DNA of 7,770 nt, from the NCBI GenBank assembly GCA_012837465.1, contig DURG01000314.1, positions 1 to 7,770 on the forward strand, given 5' to 3'. The position numbers and the translations under genes were made by a program. Below are positions 1 through 5,620 of this stretch, piece after piece. The stretch is from Propionibacterium sp. GTDB lineage: Bacteria > Actinomycetota > Actinomycetes > Propionibacteriales > Propionibacteriaceae. Every line of letters starts with the position of its first letter. The stretch's first letter is position 1. The notes below the pieces were generated by a model, which was given only the letters and a program-made list of their open reading frames with translations, was not told the origin of the DNA and did not search any database.

Positions 1-88
1 AACCAGCGGTGGGCTGCATGTGCCGCGCAGGCGGTCGGCTCAACCAGCGGTGGGCTGCATGTGCCGCGCAGGCGGTCGGCTCAACCAG
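1..88. repeat. 41-bp tandem direct repeat upstream of menB
   Basis: Two exact 41-bp copies lie at 1-41 and 42-82. The first six bases of a third copy (AACCAG, 83-88) follow, after which the sequence diverges. The copies are contiguous with no spacers, so this is a minisatellite and not a CRISPR. The array touches the left edge of the window, so more copies may lie outside. It ends about 25 bp before the menB start and therefore occupies the place of the menB promoter or upstream regulatory region. The unit is close to four helical turns, which would put equivalent positions of each copy on one face of the DNA; any protein-binding role is inference. Confidence 0.9.
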
Positions 89-100
89 TGTGGACGCAGA

Positions 101-113
101 TAAGGTTGGGTGC
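101..113 (+). promoter_or_regulatory. Putative -10 box / ribosome-binding region of menB
   Basis: TAAGGT at 101-106 fits the actinobacterial -10 pattern TANNNT and lies 7 nt before the ATG at 114, the spacing expected for a leaderless transcript starting at or next to the A of the start codon. The AAGG at 102-105, 8 nt before the ATG, could instead be a weak Shine-Dalgarno sequence. The two readings exclude each other. No convincing -35 element is visible. Confidence 0.35.
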
Positions 114-1010
114 ATGAGCAACCCCTTCCGCGAAGAGCTGTGGACCCCCGTCGAGGGCTTCGAATTCACCGACATCACGTACCACCGGGCCAAGGGCGTG
201 CCTGCGGTGCGGATCGCGTTCGACCGCCCGGAGGTGCGCAACGCCTTCCGTCCCCACACCGTCGACGAGCTGTACCAGGCCCTCGAGCATGCCCGCACTT
301 CCTCGGACATCGGCTGCGTGCTGCTGACCGGCAACGGCCCGTCCGAGAAGGACGGCGGGTGGGCGTTCTGCTCAGGCGGGGACCAGCGCATCCGCGGCCG
401 CGCCGGCTACCAGTACGCGGAGGGGGAGACGGCGGAGTCCGTCGACGCCGCCAAGCTGGGCCGCCTCCACATCCTCGAGTGCCAGCGGCTGATCCGCTTC
501 ATGCCCAAGGTCGTCATCGCGCTGGTCAACGGCTGGGCCGCCGGCGGAGGGCACTCGCTGCACGTGGTCTCGGATCTCACGCTCGCATCGAAGGAACATG
601 CCAAGTTCAAGCAGACCGATGCCGATGTTGGCTCGTTCGACGCTGGGTACGGTTCGGCGTACCTCGCCCGCCAGGTGGGGCAGAAGTTCGCCCGCGAGAT
701 CTTCTTCCTGGGCGACGTGCACGACGCCGAGGACGCCCACCGCATGGGCATGGTCAACCGCGTCGTCCCTCACGCCGAGCTGGAGGACGTCGGCCTGGAA
801 TGGGCCGCCAAGATCTGCGGCAAGTCGCCCACGGCCCAACGGATGCTGAAGTACGCGTTCAACGCCATCGACGACGGGCTCGTCGGCCAGCAGATCTTTG
901 CGGGCGAGACCACCCGCCTCGCGTACATGACCGACGAGGCCGTCGAGGGCCGCGACTCCTTCCTGGAGAAGCGCAAGCCCGACTGGTCGAACTTCCCGTA
1001 CTACTACTGA
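114..1010 (+). CDS. menB: 1,4-dihydroxy-2-naphthoyl-CoA synthase (MenB)
   Basis: A cytosolic crotonase-fold enzyme that closes the second ring of the naphthoquinone, converting o-succinylbenzoyl-CoA to 1,4-dihydroxy-2-naphthoyl-CoA in menaquinone synthesis. The 298-residue product closely follows the mycobacterial protein as I recall it. Landmarks are RPEVRNAFRPHTVDELY (38-54), GGWAFCSGGDQRIRGR (81-96), GWAAGGGHSLH (140-150), the active-site stretch QTDADVGSFD (167-176) and AYMTDEAVEGRD (270-281). Asp169, Ser174 and Tyr271 correspond to the catalytic Asp185, Ser190 and Tyr287 of the Mycobacterium tuberculosis enzyme. The ATG at 114 is chosen because the family's N-terminal homology (NPF...W..V.GF..TDITYHR) begins just after it; the in-frame extension back to position 9 is only translated repeat DNA. 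No other men genes are in the window. A large inverted repeat lies directly downstream. Confidence 0.97.
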   Translation: MSNPFREELWTPVEGFEFTDITYHRAKGVPAVRIAFDRPEVRNAFRPHTVDELYQALEHARTSSDIGCVLLTGNGPSEKDGGWAFCSGGDQRIRGRAGYQYAEGETAESVDAAKLGRLHILECQRLIRFMPKVVIALVNGWAAGGGHSLHVVSDLTLASKEHAKFKQTDADVGSFDAGYGSAYLARQVGQKFAREIFFLGDVHDAEDAHRMGMVNRVVPHAELEDVGLEWAAKICGKSPTAQRMLKYAFNAIDDGLVGQQIFAGETTRLAYMTDEAVEGRDSFLEKRKPDWSNFPYYY

Positions 1011-1026
1011 CCTTCCCTGGCCCCGT

Positions 1027-1111
1027 GCCGTGAGCACTTGGGTGGGGTCACGCTCGATCTGGGGCGTTCTCCCGGCGTGTCGCACCGTGACCCCACCCAA
1101 GTGCTCACGGC
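1027..1111. repeat. Intergenic inverted repeat with 26-bp perfect arms
   Basis: Bases 1027-1052 are an exact reverse complement of 1086-1111, separated by a 33-nt loop (1053-1085). Each arm is itself bounded by a short dyad, CGTGA at 1029-1033 and TCACG at 1048-1052 in the left arm, so each arm could also fold alone. It lies between the menB stop and the NADAR gene. It could end menB transcription, but no T-run follows and the arms are longer than a usual terminator stem. A dispersed REP- or MITE-like element is the main alternative. Confidence 0.85.
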
Positions 1112-1158
1112 GGGTGGGCCGCGGCGTGGAAAACCGCACCGTCAGGCTCAGGCGCCAG

Positions 1159-1164
1159 TATGGT
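1159..1164 (+). promoter_or_regulatory. Putative -10 box for the NADAR transcript
   Basis: TATGGT matches TANNNT and is followed by exactly 6 nt and then an ATG at 1171, the start of an 11-codon ORF. If it is the -10 element, the transcript would begin at that ATG, giving a leaderless upstream ORF and about 32 nt of leader before the NADAR start. No clear -35 is visible. Confidence 0.35.
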
Positions 1165-1170
1165 GACGCC

Positions 1171-1206
1171 ATGAAATCGGCCCTTCGCGGAAAGGTGCGG
1201 CGATGA
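1171..1206 (+). CDS. Possible 11-codon upstream ORF overlapping the NADAR start
   Basis: ATG at 1171 opens an ORF encoding MKSALRGKVRR, ending with TGA at 1204-1206. Its stop overlaps the NADAR ATG (1203-1205) in the ATGA arrangement used for translational coupling. It starts 6 nt after a TANNNT box, consistent with leaderless initiation. The peptide is basic and matches nothing I recognise, and it lacks the cysteine or other residue runs of known attenuator leaders. It may be chance; only the ATGA overlap and the promoter spacing support it. Confidence 0.25.
   Translation: MKSALRGKVRR
1189..1195 (+). promoter_or_regulatory. Shine-Dalgarno sequence of the NADAR gene
   Basis: GGAAAGG lies 7 nt before the ATG at 1203. 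It is a good ribosome-binding site and fixes that start codon over the out-of-frame ATG at 1171. Confidence 0.7.
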
Positions 1207-1763
1207 AGGTCATCGAAGCTCGCTCAGTCGAGGACCTCAAGGCTGCCGTCGCGGCAGGAAACCGACCGGAGTTCCTGCTCTTCTGGGGGCACAGGCCGGA
1301 CATGCCCGGCGGCATCGACCGCTCCTGCCTCAGCGAGAACTACGTCGCCGAGTTCGAGGCCGACGGCGAACGCTTCCCCACCGTCGAGCACTACATCGCG
1401 TGGCGCAAGGCGAAGCTGTTCGGCGACGAGCACTCGGCCGAGCGCATCCTGCTCGCCGAGTCGCCCAGCAAGGCGAAGGCGATCGGCCGCTCCGTCAAGC
1501 CCTTCGACGATGCCGTGTGGAAGCCCATGCGCTACGAGATTGCCGTGGCGGCCAGCGTCGCCAAGTTCGCCGCGCACCCCGAACTCGCGCAGTACCTCGC
1601 GGCCACCGGCCACAAGGTGCTCGCCGAGGCCTCGCCGATCGACCGGGTGTGGGGCATCGGGCTGCACGCCGACGACGCCGAGGCAAAGGCCCCCGAGCGC
1701 TGGCCAGGGCTCAACATCCTCGGCTTCGCCCTGATGGAGGCGCGCACCCAACTGGCTAGCTGA
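1203..1763 (+). CDS. NADAR domain protein (YbiA/RibX-type N-glycosidase family)
   Basis: A 186-residue single-domain protein of the NADAR (YbiA-like) family. Known members hydrolyse N-glycosidic bonds: some act on early riboflavin-pathway intermediates, others remove ADP-ribose from guanine in DNA as antitoxins of DarT1-type toxins. Visible family blocks are LLFWGH (25-30), CLSENY (42-47), a TVEHYIAWRKAKLFGD core (60-75), SPSKAKAIGR (87-96), the strongly conserved ASPIDRVWGIGL (143-154) and the C-terminal GLNILGFALMEAR (169-181). Length and block order are normal and no key block is missing. A good Shine-Dalgarno supports the ATG. No DarT-like ADP-ribosyltransferase or riboflavin gene lies nearby, so the substrate cannot be told from context. 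Its last 8 bp overlap the 3' end of the convergent DUF695-type gene, with no terminator between. Confidence 0.9.
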   Translation: MKVIEARSVEDLKAAVAAGNRPEFLLFWGHRPDMPGGIDRSCLSENYVAEFEADGERFPTVEHYIAWRKAKLFGDEHSAERILLAESPSKAKAIGRSVKPFDDAVWKPMRYEIAVAASVAKFAAHPELAQYLAATGHKVLAEASPIDRVWGIGLHADDAEAKAPERWPGLNILGFALMEARTQLAS

Positions 1764-2745
1764 GGTGCGAGACCACCTCCCACGTGGGGTCGTTCGCGGC
1801 CTCCGCAGGTAGTTCCTCGGCCTTCGCGAGGTTCATCAGCCTTTGCACGGCGTCCGTGTCCGGACGGACGTAGCAGTACCAGGTGCGCAGGGCCCCGACG
1901 GTCTCGACGGCGACGAGTTCACCGTCGAAGCCGATGGCCTCCACGATCCGCTCCTCGAGCGAATCTGCGTGGGGCGAACCGGCCGGGTCCTCGAGTTGGA
2001 GGCGGATGGTCACCACCTTCTCGAACAGGGGTTCCCGCGCGGCACAGATGGGCACCTGAACCCGGGCGTGCACCTCGGCGCCGTCGTAGCGCGTGCCCTG
2101 CACCACCGTCCACGGCGACTCACCGGGCAGCGGCACGAAGCGGCTGCGGATGTCGTCGACGATGTCGCGCAACTTGGCGAGGGACACGGTTTCCTCGGGG
2201 CGTTCATCGGCGACCTGGATGTCGCCCACCCAGCACTCGATGATCTCCTCGCCCAGAGTCGCGGCGACGATCGTCGCGCCGAGCGAGAGGCGCTCCTCCT
2301 CCGAGAAGTGCGGCCACAGGGGATGCCAGATGAGGAGATCCACCTTGCGGGCCATGTCGTGCACCTCGAGGCGCATGTCCCTGAGCCGCACGGGGAGCCC
2401 ATTGGCCTGCATGGCCTCCTCCTCGAGGTCGGCGAGGCGGGGGAGCAGGTTGGTGTATGCCCACCGCTTGGTGGGGGCCGGCGCGGCATCGCGGACCCGA
2501 CGGGCGACCGCGAGGGCGAGCCCGTCACCCTGGGCGGTGATCACCAGGGTGCGTTGGCCGCGGCCGGTGCCGTCGCGGATGCGGTAGCGGAGGCGGCGGT
2601 CGATCTCGCTGATCCGGCGCTCCAGCTGCGGGCCGAAGGTGCGCAGGGCGGCGCCGCCTGCGCCCTTGTCGAGCATGAAGGACAAGGTGGTCTCGTAGCG
2701 GTCCCACCACTCCCAGAAGCTGCTGATGCGCTCCGCCTCGTCCAT
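1756..2745 (-). CDS. DUF695-type protein of unknown function
   Basis: A soluble 329-residue protein with no signal peptide or membrane segment. The C-terminal part has the look of DUF695: VVTIRLQLEDP (244-254), LEERIVEAIG (263-272), TWYCYVRPDTDAV (288-300) and a terminal DPTWEVVSHL (319-328). The N-terminal half (FWEWWDRYE at 10-18, a region around VITAQGDG at 68-75, a charged linker, then HPLWPHFSEEER at 141-152 and LGEEIIECWVGDI at 164-176) recalls a domain found with DUF695 in actinobacterial proteins. The assignment is from memory of the pattern. Function is unknown; no catalytic motif is evident. It reads in the same direction as the GH13 gene but 139 bp downstream of it, with a hairpin between, so it probably has its own promoter. 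There is no Shine-Dalgarno before the ATG; a -10-like box lies 6 nt upstream. Confidence 0.7.
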   Translation of the reverse strand: MDEAERISSFWEWWDRYETTLSFMLDKGAGGAALRTFGPQLERRISEIDRRLRYRIRDGTGRGQRTLVITAQGDGLALAVARRVRDAAPAPTKRWAYTNLLPRLADLEEEAMQANGLPVRLRDMRLEVHDMARKVDLLIWHPLWPHFSEEERLSLGATIVAATLGEEIIECWVGDIQVADERPEETVSLAKLRDIVDDIRSRFVPLPGESPWTVVQGTRYDGAEVHARVQVPICAAREPLFEKVVTIRLQLEDPAGSPHADSLEERIVEAIGFDGELVAVETVGALRTWYCYVRPDTDAVQRLMNLAKAEELPAEAANDPTWEVVSHLS

Positions 2746-2766
2746 GCCCGCACTCTACGCGCGGGC
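2746..2766 (-). promoter_or_regulatory. Putative leaderless promoter with flanking dyad, DUF695-type gene
   Basis: Read on the minus strand, TAGAGT (2752-2757) is followed by GCGGGC and then the ATG, so a TANNNT box sits 6 nt before the start. A 6-bp inverted repeat (GCCCGC at 2746-2751, GCGGGC at 2761-2766 on the plus strand) brackets the box and could be an operator or a hairpin. No ribosome-binding site is present. No -35 element is obvious. Confidence 0.35.
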
Positions 2767-2838
2767 ACGGACAGGCAGGCGGGAATGCGTGGTGCCCCGG
2801 CGTTGATTCAGGCTCCGGGCACGCTGCGGGCCCCTTCG

Positions 2839-2874
2839 GCGTGCTGCGCTGCTCGTGCGTCGCAGGCAGCACGC
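2839..2874 (-). terminator. GC-rich hairpin downstream of the GH13 gene
   Basis: Perfect 9-bp arms, GCGTGCTGC (2839-2847) and GCAGCACGC (2866-2874), enclose an 18-nt loop. The hairpin begins 10 bp after the GH13 stop on the minus strand. No U-run follows it, so if it terminates transcription it does so without the classical tail, as is common in high-GC actinobacteria. Confidence 0.4.
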
Positions 2875-2884
2875 TCAGGGAGGG

Positions 2885-4666
2885 TCAGCCAGCGTAGGTG
2901 TAGATCAGGACCGAGTACGGGGCGATCGTCAGGGTGCCGCTCGCGCCGAAGCCGTCGATGCCCTCGCCGTCGCCGTGGATGTCGGCCGACGGGTGGTCGC
3001 CGAAGTCGTCGGAGTACAGCGTCGCGTCGGAGTTGAGCTTCAGCTCCCAGCGGCCGCCGGACGGCAGGCCGATCCGGTAGTTGTCGCGCACCTCGCCGGA
3101 GAAGTTCGCCACGACGACCATGTCGTCGTCAACGCCGTGGTCGTACCAGCGCTGGAAGGCCACCATGCCGGAGGCCTGGTTGCGGTGGAAGACGTTGACG
3201 CCCTGGCCCTGCAGGCCCTGCGACCCGCCGAACATGTTGCGGCGCAGGGTGATCAGGTCCGCGTAGAGCTGCACGATGCCGTGGTGGTCGCGCTTCAGGC
3301 GCCAGTCGAGTGGGACGTCGTCGCGGAACCAGTCGCCCTGGAGGAACTCCTGGCCCTGGAACAGCATCGGGATGCCGGGGGCGGTCATCACGAGGGCCGC
3401 ACCCAGGGTCGAGCGCTTCTGCGCGAACCAGCCCTGCTGGTCGCCCGGCTCCACCTCGGCGACGACGCGGGCCTTGCCGTTGGCCACCTCGTCGTGCGAC
3501 TCGGTGTAGATGACGCGCGTGAACGCGTTGCCGTCGTAGTTGTACGAGACGGCGTTGGCGATGGCGTCGATGTTGCGGTGGGCGTCGTCGTACTCCTGGA
3601 GGGCCTTGCGGACAGGGTGCACGAAGTTCGGGTCCCACTGCGCGTGGTAGCCGGCGCCGTCGTCCTCGAAGCCGGTGACCAGCGGGTTGGAGTGCATGTC
3701 CTCGGCGATCAGCAGCGCGCCCGGGAACTCCTCGCGGATGTCGCGGTTGACCCAGCCCTGCAGCGTCCAGCCGTCGATGATGTCGAAGCCGGTGGCGTCC
3801 ACCGAGCGCATGTAGGGGGTCATGTCGTAGCGCAGGCCGTCGACGCGGAACTCGCGCAGCCACATGAGGGCGTTGTCGTGGATGAAGCGGCGCACCTCGG
3901 CGCGGCCGTAATCCGGGCGGGTGTCCCCCCACGGGGTGGCCGAGCGGTGGTCGTTGTAGAAGTAGATGCCGCCCTTGCCGTTGTCGGACCAGCCGTCGAA
4001 CTGCCAGAGATCCAGATCCGAGGGGCCGAAGTGGTTGTAGACGACGTCCTGGATGACGCCCAGGCCCATGCGGTGGGCCTGCTTGACGAACTCGCGGTAG
4101 GCGGTGGGGCCGCCGTAGGCGGATTCGACGGCGAAGATGTGGGCAGGGTTGTAGCCCCAGGACAGGTCACCGGCGAACTCGGCCACCGGCATGAGCTGGA
4201 TGACGTTGCAGCCCAGGTCGACGACGTGTTGCAGCTTCTCGCCCATCATGGCGAAGTTGCCGGCACCGTCCTCGGCGAAGAACGAGCCGACGTGCGCCTC
4301 GTAGATCACGATCTGGTTGTGGGCGGGCAGGCTGTAGGAGTCGTCCTCCCAGTCGAAGGCCCACGGGTCGACGATGACGGAGTTGCCCACCGAGTTGGTG
4401 ACTTCGCGGGCGTAGGGGTCGTTGCGGTCGAGTTCCATCTCGCCATTGGTCAGGTGGAACTTGTACTGCTGGCCGGCGGTGGCCCCGTCGACGTAGGCGT
4501 ACCAGTAGCCCTCGTCGTTCTCTCGGGTCATCTCGTGGGCGCTCTGGTCCCAGTCGTTGAACTCGCCGTAGACGCTCACCTTGTCGGCGTTCGGCGCCCA
4601 CACGCGGAACCCGACGCCGCCCTCGGCGACGATCGCGCCCATCCCATCCAGAACCTGCTCGGCCAC
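2885..4666 (-). CDS. GH13 alpha-glucan branching-enzyme-like protein with CBM48
   Basis: A cytosolic glycoside hydrolase family 13 enzyme acting on alpha-1,4-glucans, most likely a branching enzyme or related transglycosylase. With the GTG start at 4666 it has 593 residues: a CBM48-type N-terminal domain (about 10-95, with FRVWAPNADKVSVYGEFNDW), a catalytic barrel (about 115-480) and a beta C-terminal domain (about 495-593). GH13 regions are visible: DVVYNHFG (207-214), RVDGLRYDM with nucleophile Asp281, LLIAEDM with acid/base Glu322, and ESHDE with Asp392. HDEVANGK (391-398) and PGIPMLFQGQEFLQ resemble GlgB, but region I looks like TreZ or amylase. GTG 4666 is preferred to the longer ORF from 4750 because GAAAGG lies 8 nt before it and the extra 28 residues are not family-like. 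No glg neighbours are present. Exact specificity is uncertain. Confidence 0.85.
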   Translation of the reverse strand: MAEQVLDGMGAIVAEGGVGFRVWAPNADKVSVYGEFNDWDQSAHEMTRENDEGYWYAYVDGATAGQQYKFHLTNGEMELDRNDPYAREVTNSVGNSVIVDPWAFDWEDDSYSLPAHNQIVIYEAHVGSFFAEDGAGNFAMMGEKLQHVVDLGCNVIQLMPVAEFAGDLSWGYNPAHIFAVESAYGGPTAYREFVKQAHRMGLGVIQDVVYNHFGPSDLDLWQFDGWSDNGKGGIYFYNDHRSATPWGDTRPDYGRAEVRRFIHDNALMWLREFRVDGLRYDMTPYMRSVDATGFDIIDGWTLQGWVNRDIREEFPGALLIAEDMHSNPLVTGFEDDGAGYHAQWDPNFVHPVRKALQEYDDAHRNIDAIANAVSYNYDGNAFTRVIYTESHDEVANGKARVVAEVEPGDQQGWFAQKRSTLGAALVMTAPGIPMLFQGQEFLQGDWFRDDVPLDWRLKRDHHGIVQLYADLITLRRNMFGGSQGLQGQGVNVFHRNQASGMVAFQRWYDHGVDDDMVVVANFSGEVRDNYRIGLPSGGRWELKLNSDATLYSDDFGDHPSADIHGDGEGIDGFGASGTLTIAPYSVLIYTYAG

Positions 4667-4674
4667 GGCGTTGC

Positions 4675-4703
4675 CCTTTCTTCCAGTCAACTGCACCAGA
4701 GTA
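4675..4703 (-). promoter_or_regulatory. Ribosome-binding site and possible -10 box of the GH13 gene
   Basis: On the minus strand GAAAGG (4675-4680) lies 8 nt before GTG 4666 and decides that start. Further upstream TACTCT (4698-4703) fits TANNNT and would give a leader of about 25 nt. A TTGAAC at 4726-4731 is too far (22-nt spacer) to be a normal -35 partner. A 5-bp dyad, GTAGG at 4701-4705 with CCTAC at 4712-4716, overlaps the upstream edge of this box and may be an operator. Confidence 0.4.
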
Positions 4704-4735
4704 GGGCATTTCCTACAATGCGCACGTTCAACTAC

Positions 4736-4784
4736 CCCGCCGTCGGCCACCGGGGCCGGAACCGTGAGCCATTGGGAGGGCGGG
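4736..4784 (-). terminator. Possible terminator of the YwiC-like gene
   Basis: Directly after the YwiC-like stop there is an outer 6-bp pairing (CCCGCC at 4736-4741 with GGCGGG at 4779-4784) enclosing a compact hairpin, CGGCC (4744-4748), ACCGG loop, GGCCG (4754-4758). There is no U-tract. It could end transcription before the GH13 gene; the evidence is only the pairing and the position. Confidence 0.3.
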
Positions 4785-5558
4785 TCAGATCAGGACGAGG
4801 AGGAGCGCCCAGACCGACATGATGATCTCGACGATGCCGATCTGGATGGGCTTGCGGCGCTTGCGTGGCAGCCACCAGGCGCGCACCACGAGAGCGATGC
4901 CCCAGACGATCCAGCCCCAGGTGAGCCAGCCGAGCGCCACCGCGACGGCGACGGCCGCCAGCAACACGCAGTGGTACGCCAGCGAGCGCGGCGTCGACCT
5001 CGGGTTGTTGCGCTCGCGGATGAGCGCCTTGACGTGGAAGATCGTGCCGATGAAGTAGGCGGTGATGATCGCCATCACGGCGACCTCGTCGGCCCGGACG
5101 AACCCCGCCTCTGCCGTGCTGCGCAGCACCGGCATCAGGCCGCAGGAGGCGACGATCGTGAGGACGCCCGACAGCACCGAACGCTCCCGCTTCGTGCCGG
5201 CGAGGTACAGCGCGGTGCCCAGCAGGAGGGCGTAGGCGGGGGTCCACCAGAGGATCTCCCAGCCGCGGAAGTACAGCGTGACGAGGCCCGCGACGACGGC
5301 GACCGCGCCGTAGGTGCCGAAGGCCCGATAGTACGCGGAGCGGCGCTTGGCCGGCGACTTGAGGATGAACACCAGCGCGTCGAAGGCGAAGTAGCCGATG
5401 AGCCACGTGACGAACAGGGCGAGGTCGCCCCAGTCGAGCGGGCGGTACGGGAGCACGAGCAGGAGCCCGACCAGGAACGGGACAATGATCATGGCCCAGG
5501 CACCGTGCTGGTTCGGCAGCCAGCCCTTCGTCTTGCGCTTCGTCGCCCCGGTTGCCAT
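4785..5558 (-). CDS. YwiC-like integral membrane protein
   Basis: A 257-residue polytopic membrane protein of the YwiC-like family, whose function is not established. The family signature is at the N-terminus: a basic start, then GWLPNQHGAWAMIIVPFLVG (12-31). About eight or nine hydrophobic segments follow, roughly at 21-37, 46-65, 80-96, 102-120, 129-145, 158-178, 192-212, 214-231 and 240-257. Loops rich in Arg and Lys (such as SPAKRRSAYYR, ALIRERNNPR and LPRKRRKP) suggest cytoplasmic sides. ATG 5558 is preferred to an in-frame TTG at 5576 because the family usually begins shortly before the GW.PNQHGAW block and a -10-like box lies 6 nt before it. It lies 62 bp downstream of upp on the same strand, so read-through from upp is possible. 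There is no Shine-Dalgarno. Confidence 0.8.
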   Translation of the reverse strand: MATGATKRKTKGWLPNQHGAWAMIIVPFLVGLLLVLPYRPLDWGDLALFVTWLIGYFAFDALVFILKSPAKRRSAYYRAFGTYGAVAVVAGLVTLYFRGWEILWWTPAYALLLGTALYLAGTKRERSVLSGVLTIVASCGLMPVLRSTAEAGFVRADEVAVMAIITAYFIGTIFHVKALIRERNNPRSTPRSLAYHCVLLAAVAVAVALGWLTWGWIVWGIALVVRAWWLPRKRRKPIQIGIVEIIMSVWALLLVLI

Positions 5559-5564
5559 GAGCCC

Positions 5565-5582
5565 AACGTAGCCCAACGGGCT
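5565..5582 (-). promoter_or_regulatory. Putative leaderless -10 box and small hairpin before the YwiC-like gene
   Basis: On the minus strand TACGTT (5565-5570) is followed by GGGCTC and then ATG 5558, a TANNNT box 6 nt from the start codon. Just upstream AGCCC (5570-5574) and GGGCT (5578-5582) form a 5-bp stem with a 3-nt loop. GCCCAAC occurs twice, at 5561-5567 and 5571-5577. The hairpin might instead be the tail of the upp transcript. Confidence 0.35.
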
Positions 5583-5620
5583 TGGCCGAACCCGCCGGGG
5601 TCCGCTGGGCGTAACGGGCG

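Noticed and set aside
1..88. CRISPR array
   Set aside because: The copies are directly contiguous with no spacers, and there are no cas genes.
9..113. N-terminal extension of MenB back to position 9
   Set aside because: The extra 35 residues are translated 41-bp repeat DNA without similarity to the MenB N-terminus; ATG 114 agrees with the family.
110..1033. Long overlapping frames in and against menB (110-1033 plus, 372-1172 minus)
   Set aside because: These are Arg/Pro-rich shadow frames of an unambiguous MenB sequence.
1203..2745. NADAR plus DUF695-type gene as a toxin-antitoxin or defence pair
   Set aside because: The genes are convergent rather than co-oriented in an operon, and the DUF695-type protein shows no ADP-ribosyltransferase or nuclease motif. 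The idea rests only on adjacency.
1843..3036. 397-residue plus-strand open frame over the DUF695-type gene
   Set aside because: It is antisense to a coherent DUF695-type protein, extends through the intergenic hairpin into the GH13 gene, and has a low-complexity His/Gly/Arg-rich product.
4667..4750. 28-residue N-terminal extension of the GH13 protein
   Set aside because: A Shine-Dalgarno sequence (GAAAGG) sits inside this stretch exactly 8 nt before GTG 4666, and the extension does not resemble the family's N-terminus.
2855..4822. 655-residue plus-strand open frame opposite the GH13 gene
   Set aside because: It is antisense to a gene with complete GH13 and CBM48 motifs. Its translation is dominated by Val, Ala, Gly, Asp and Arg with no recognisable domain, as expected from the mirror of GC-rich codons.
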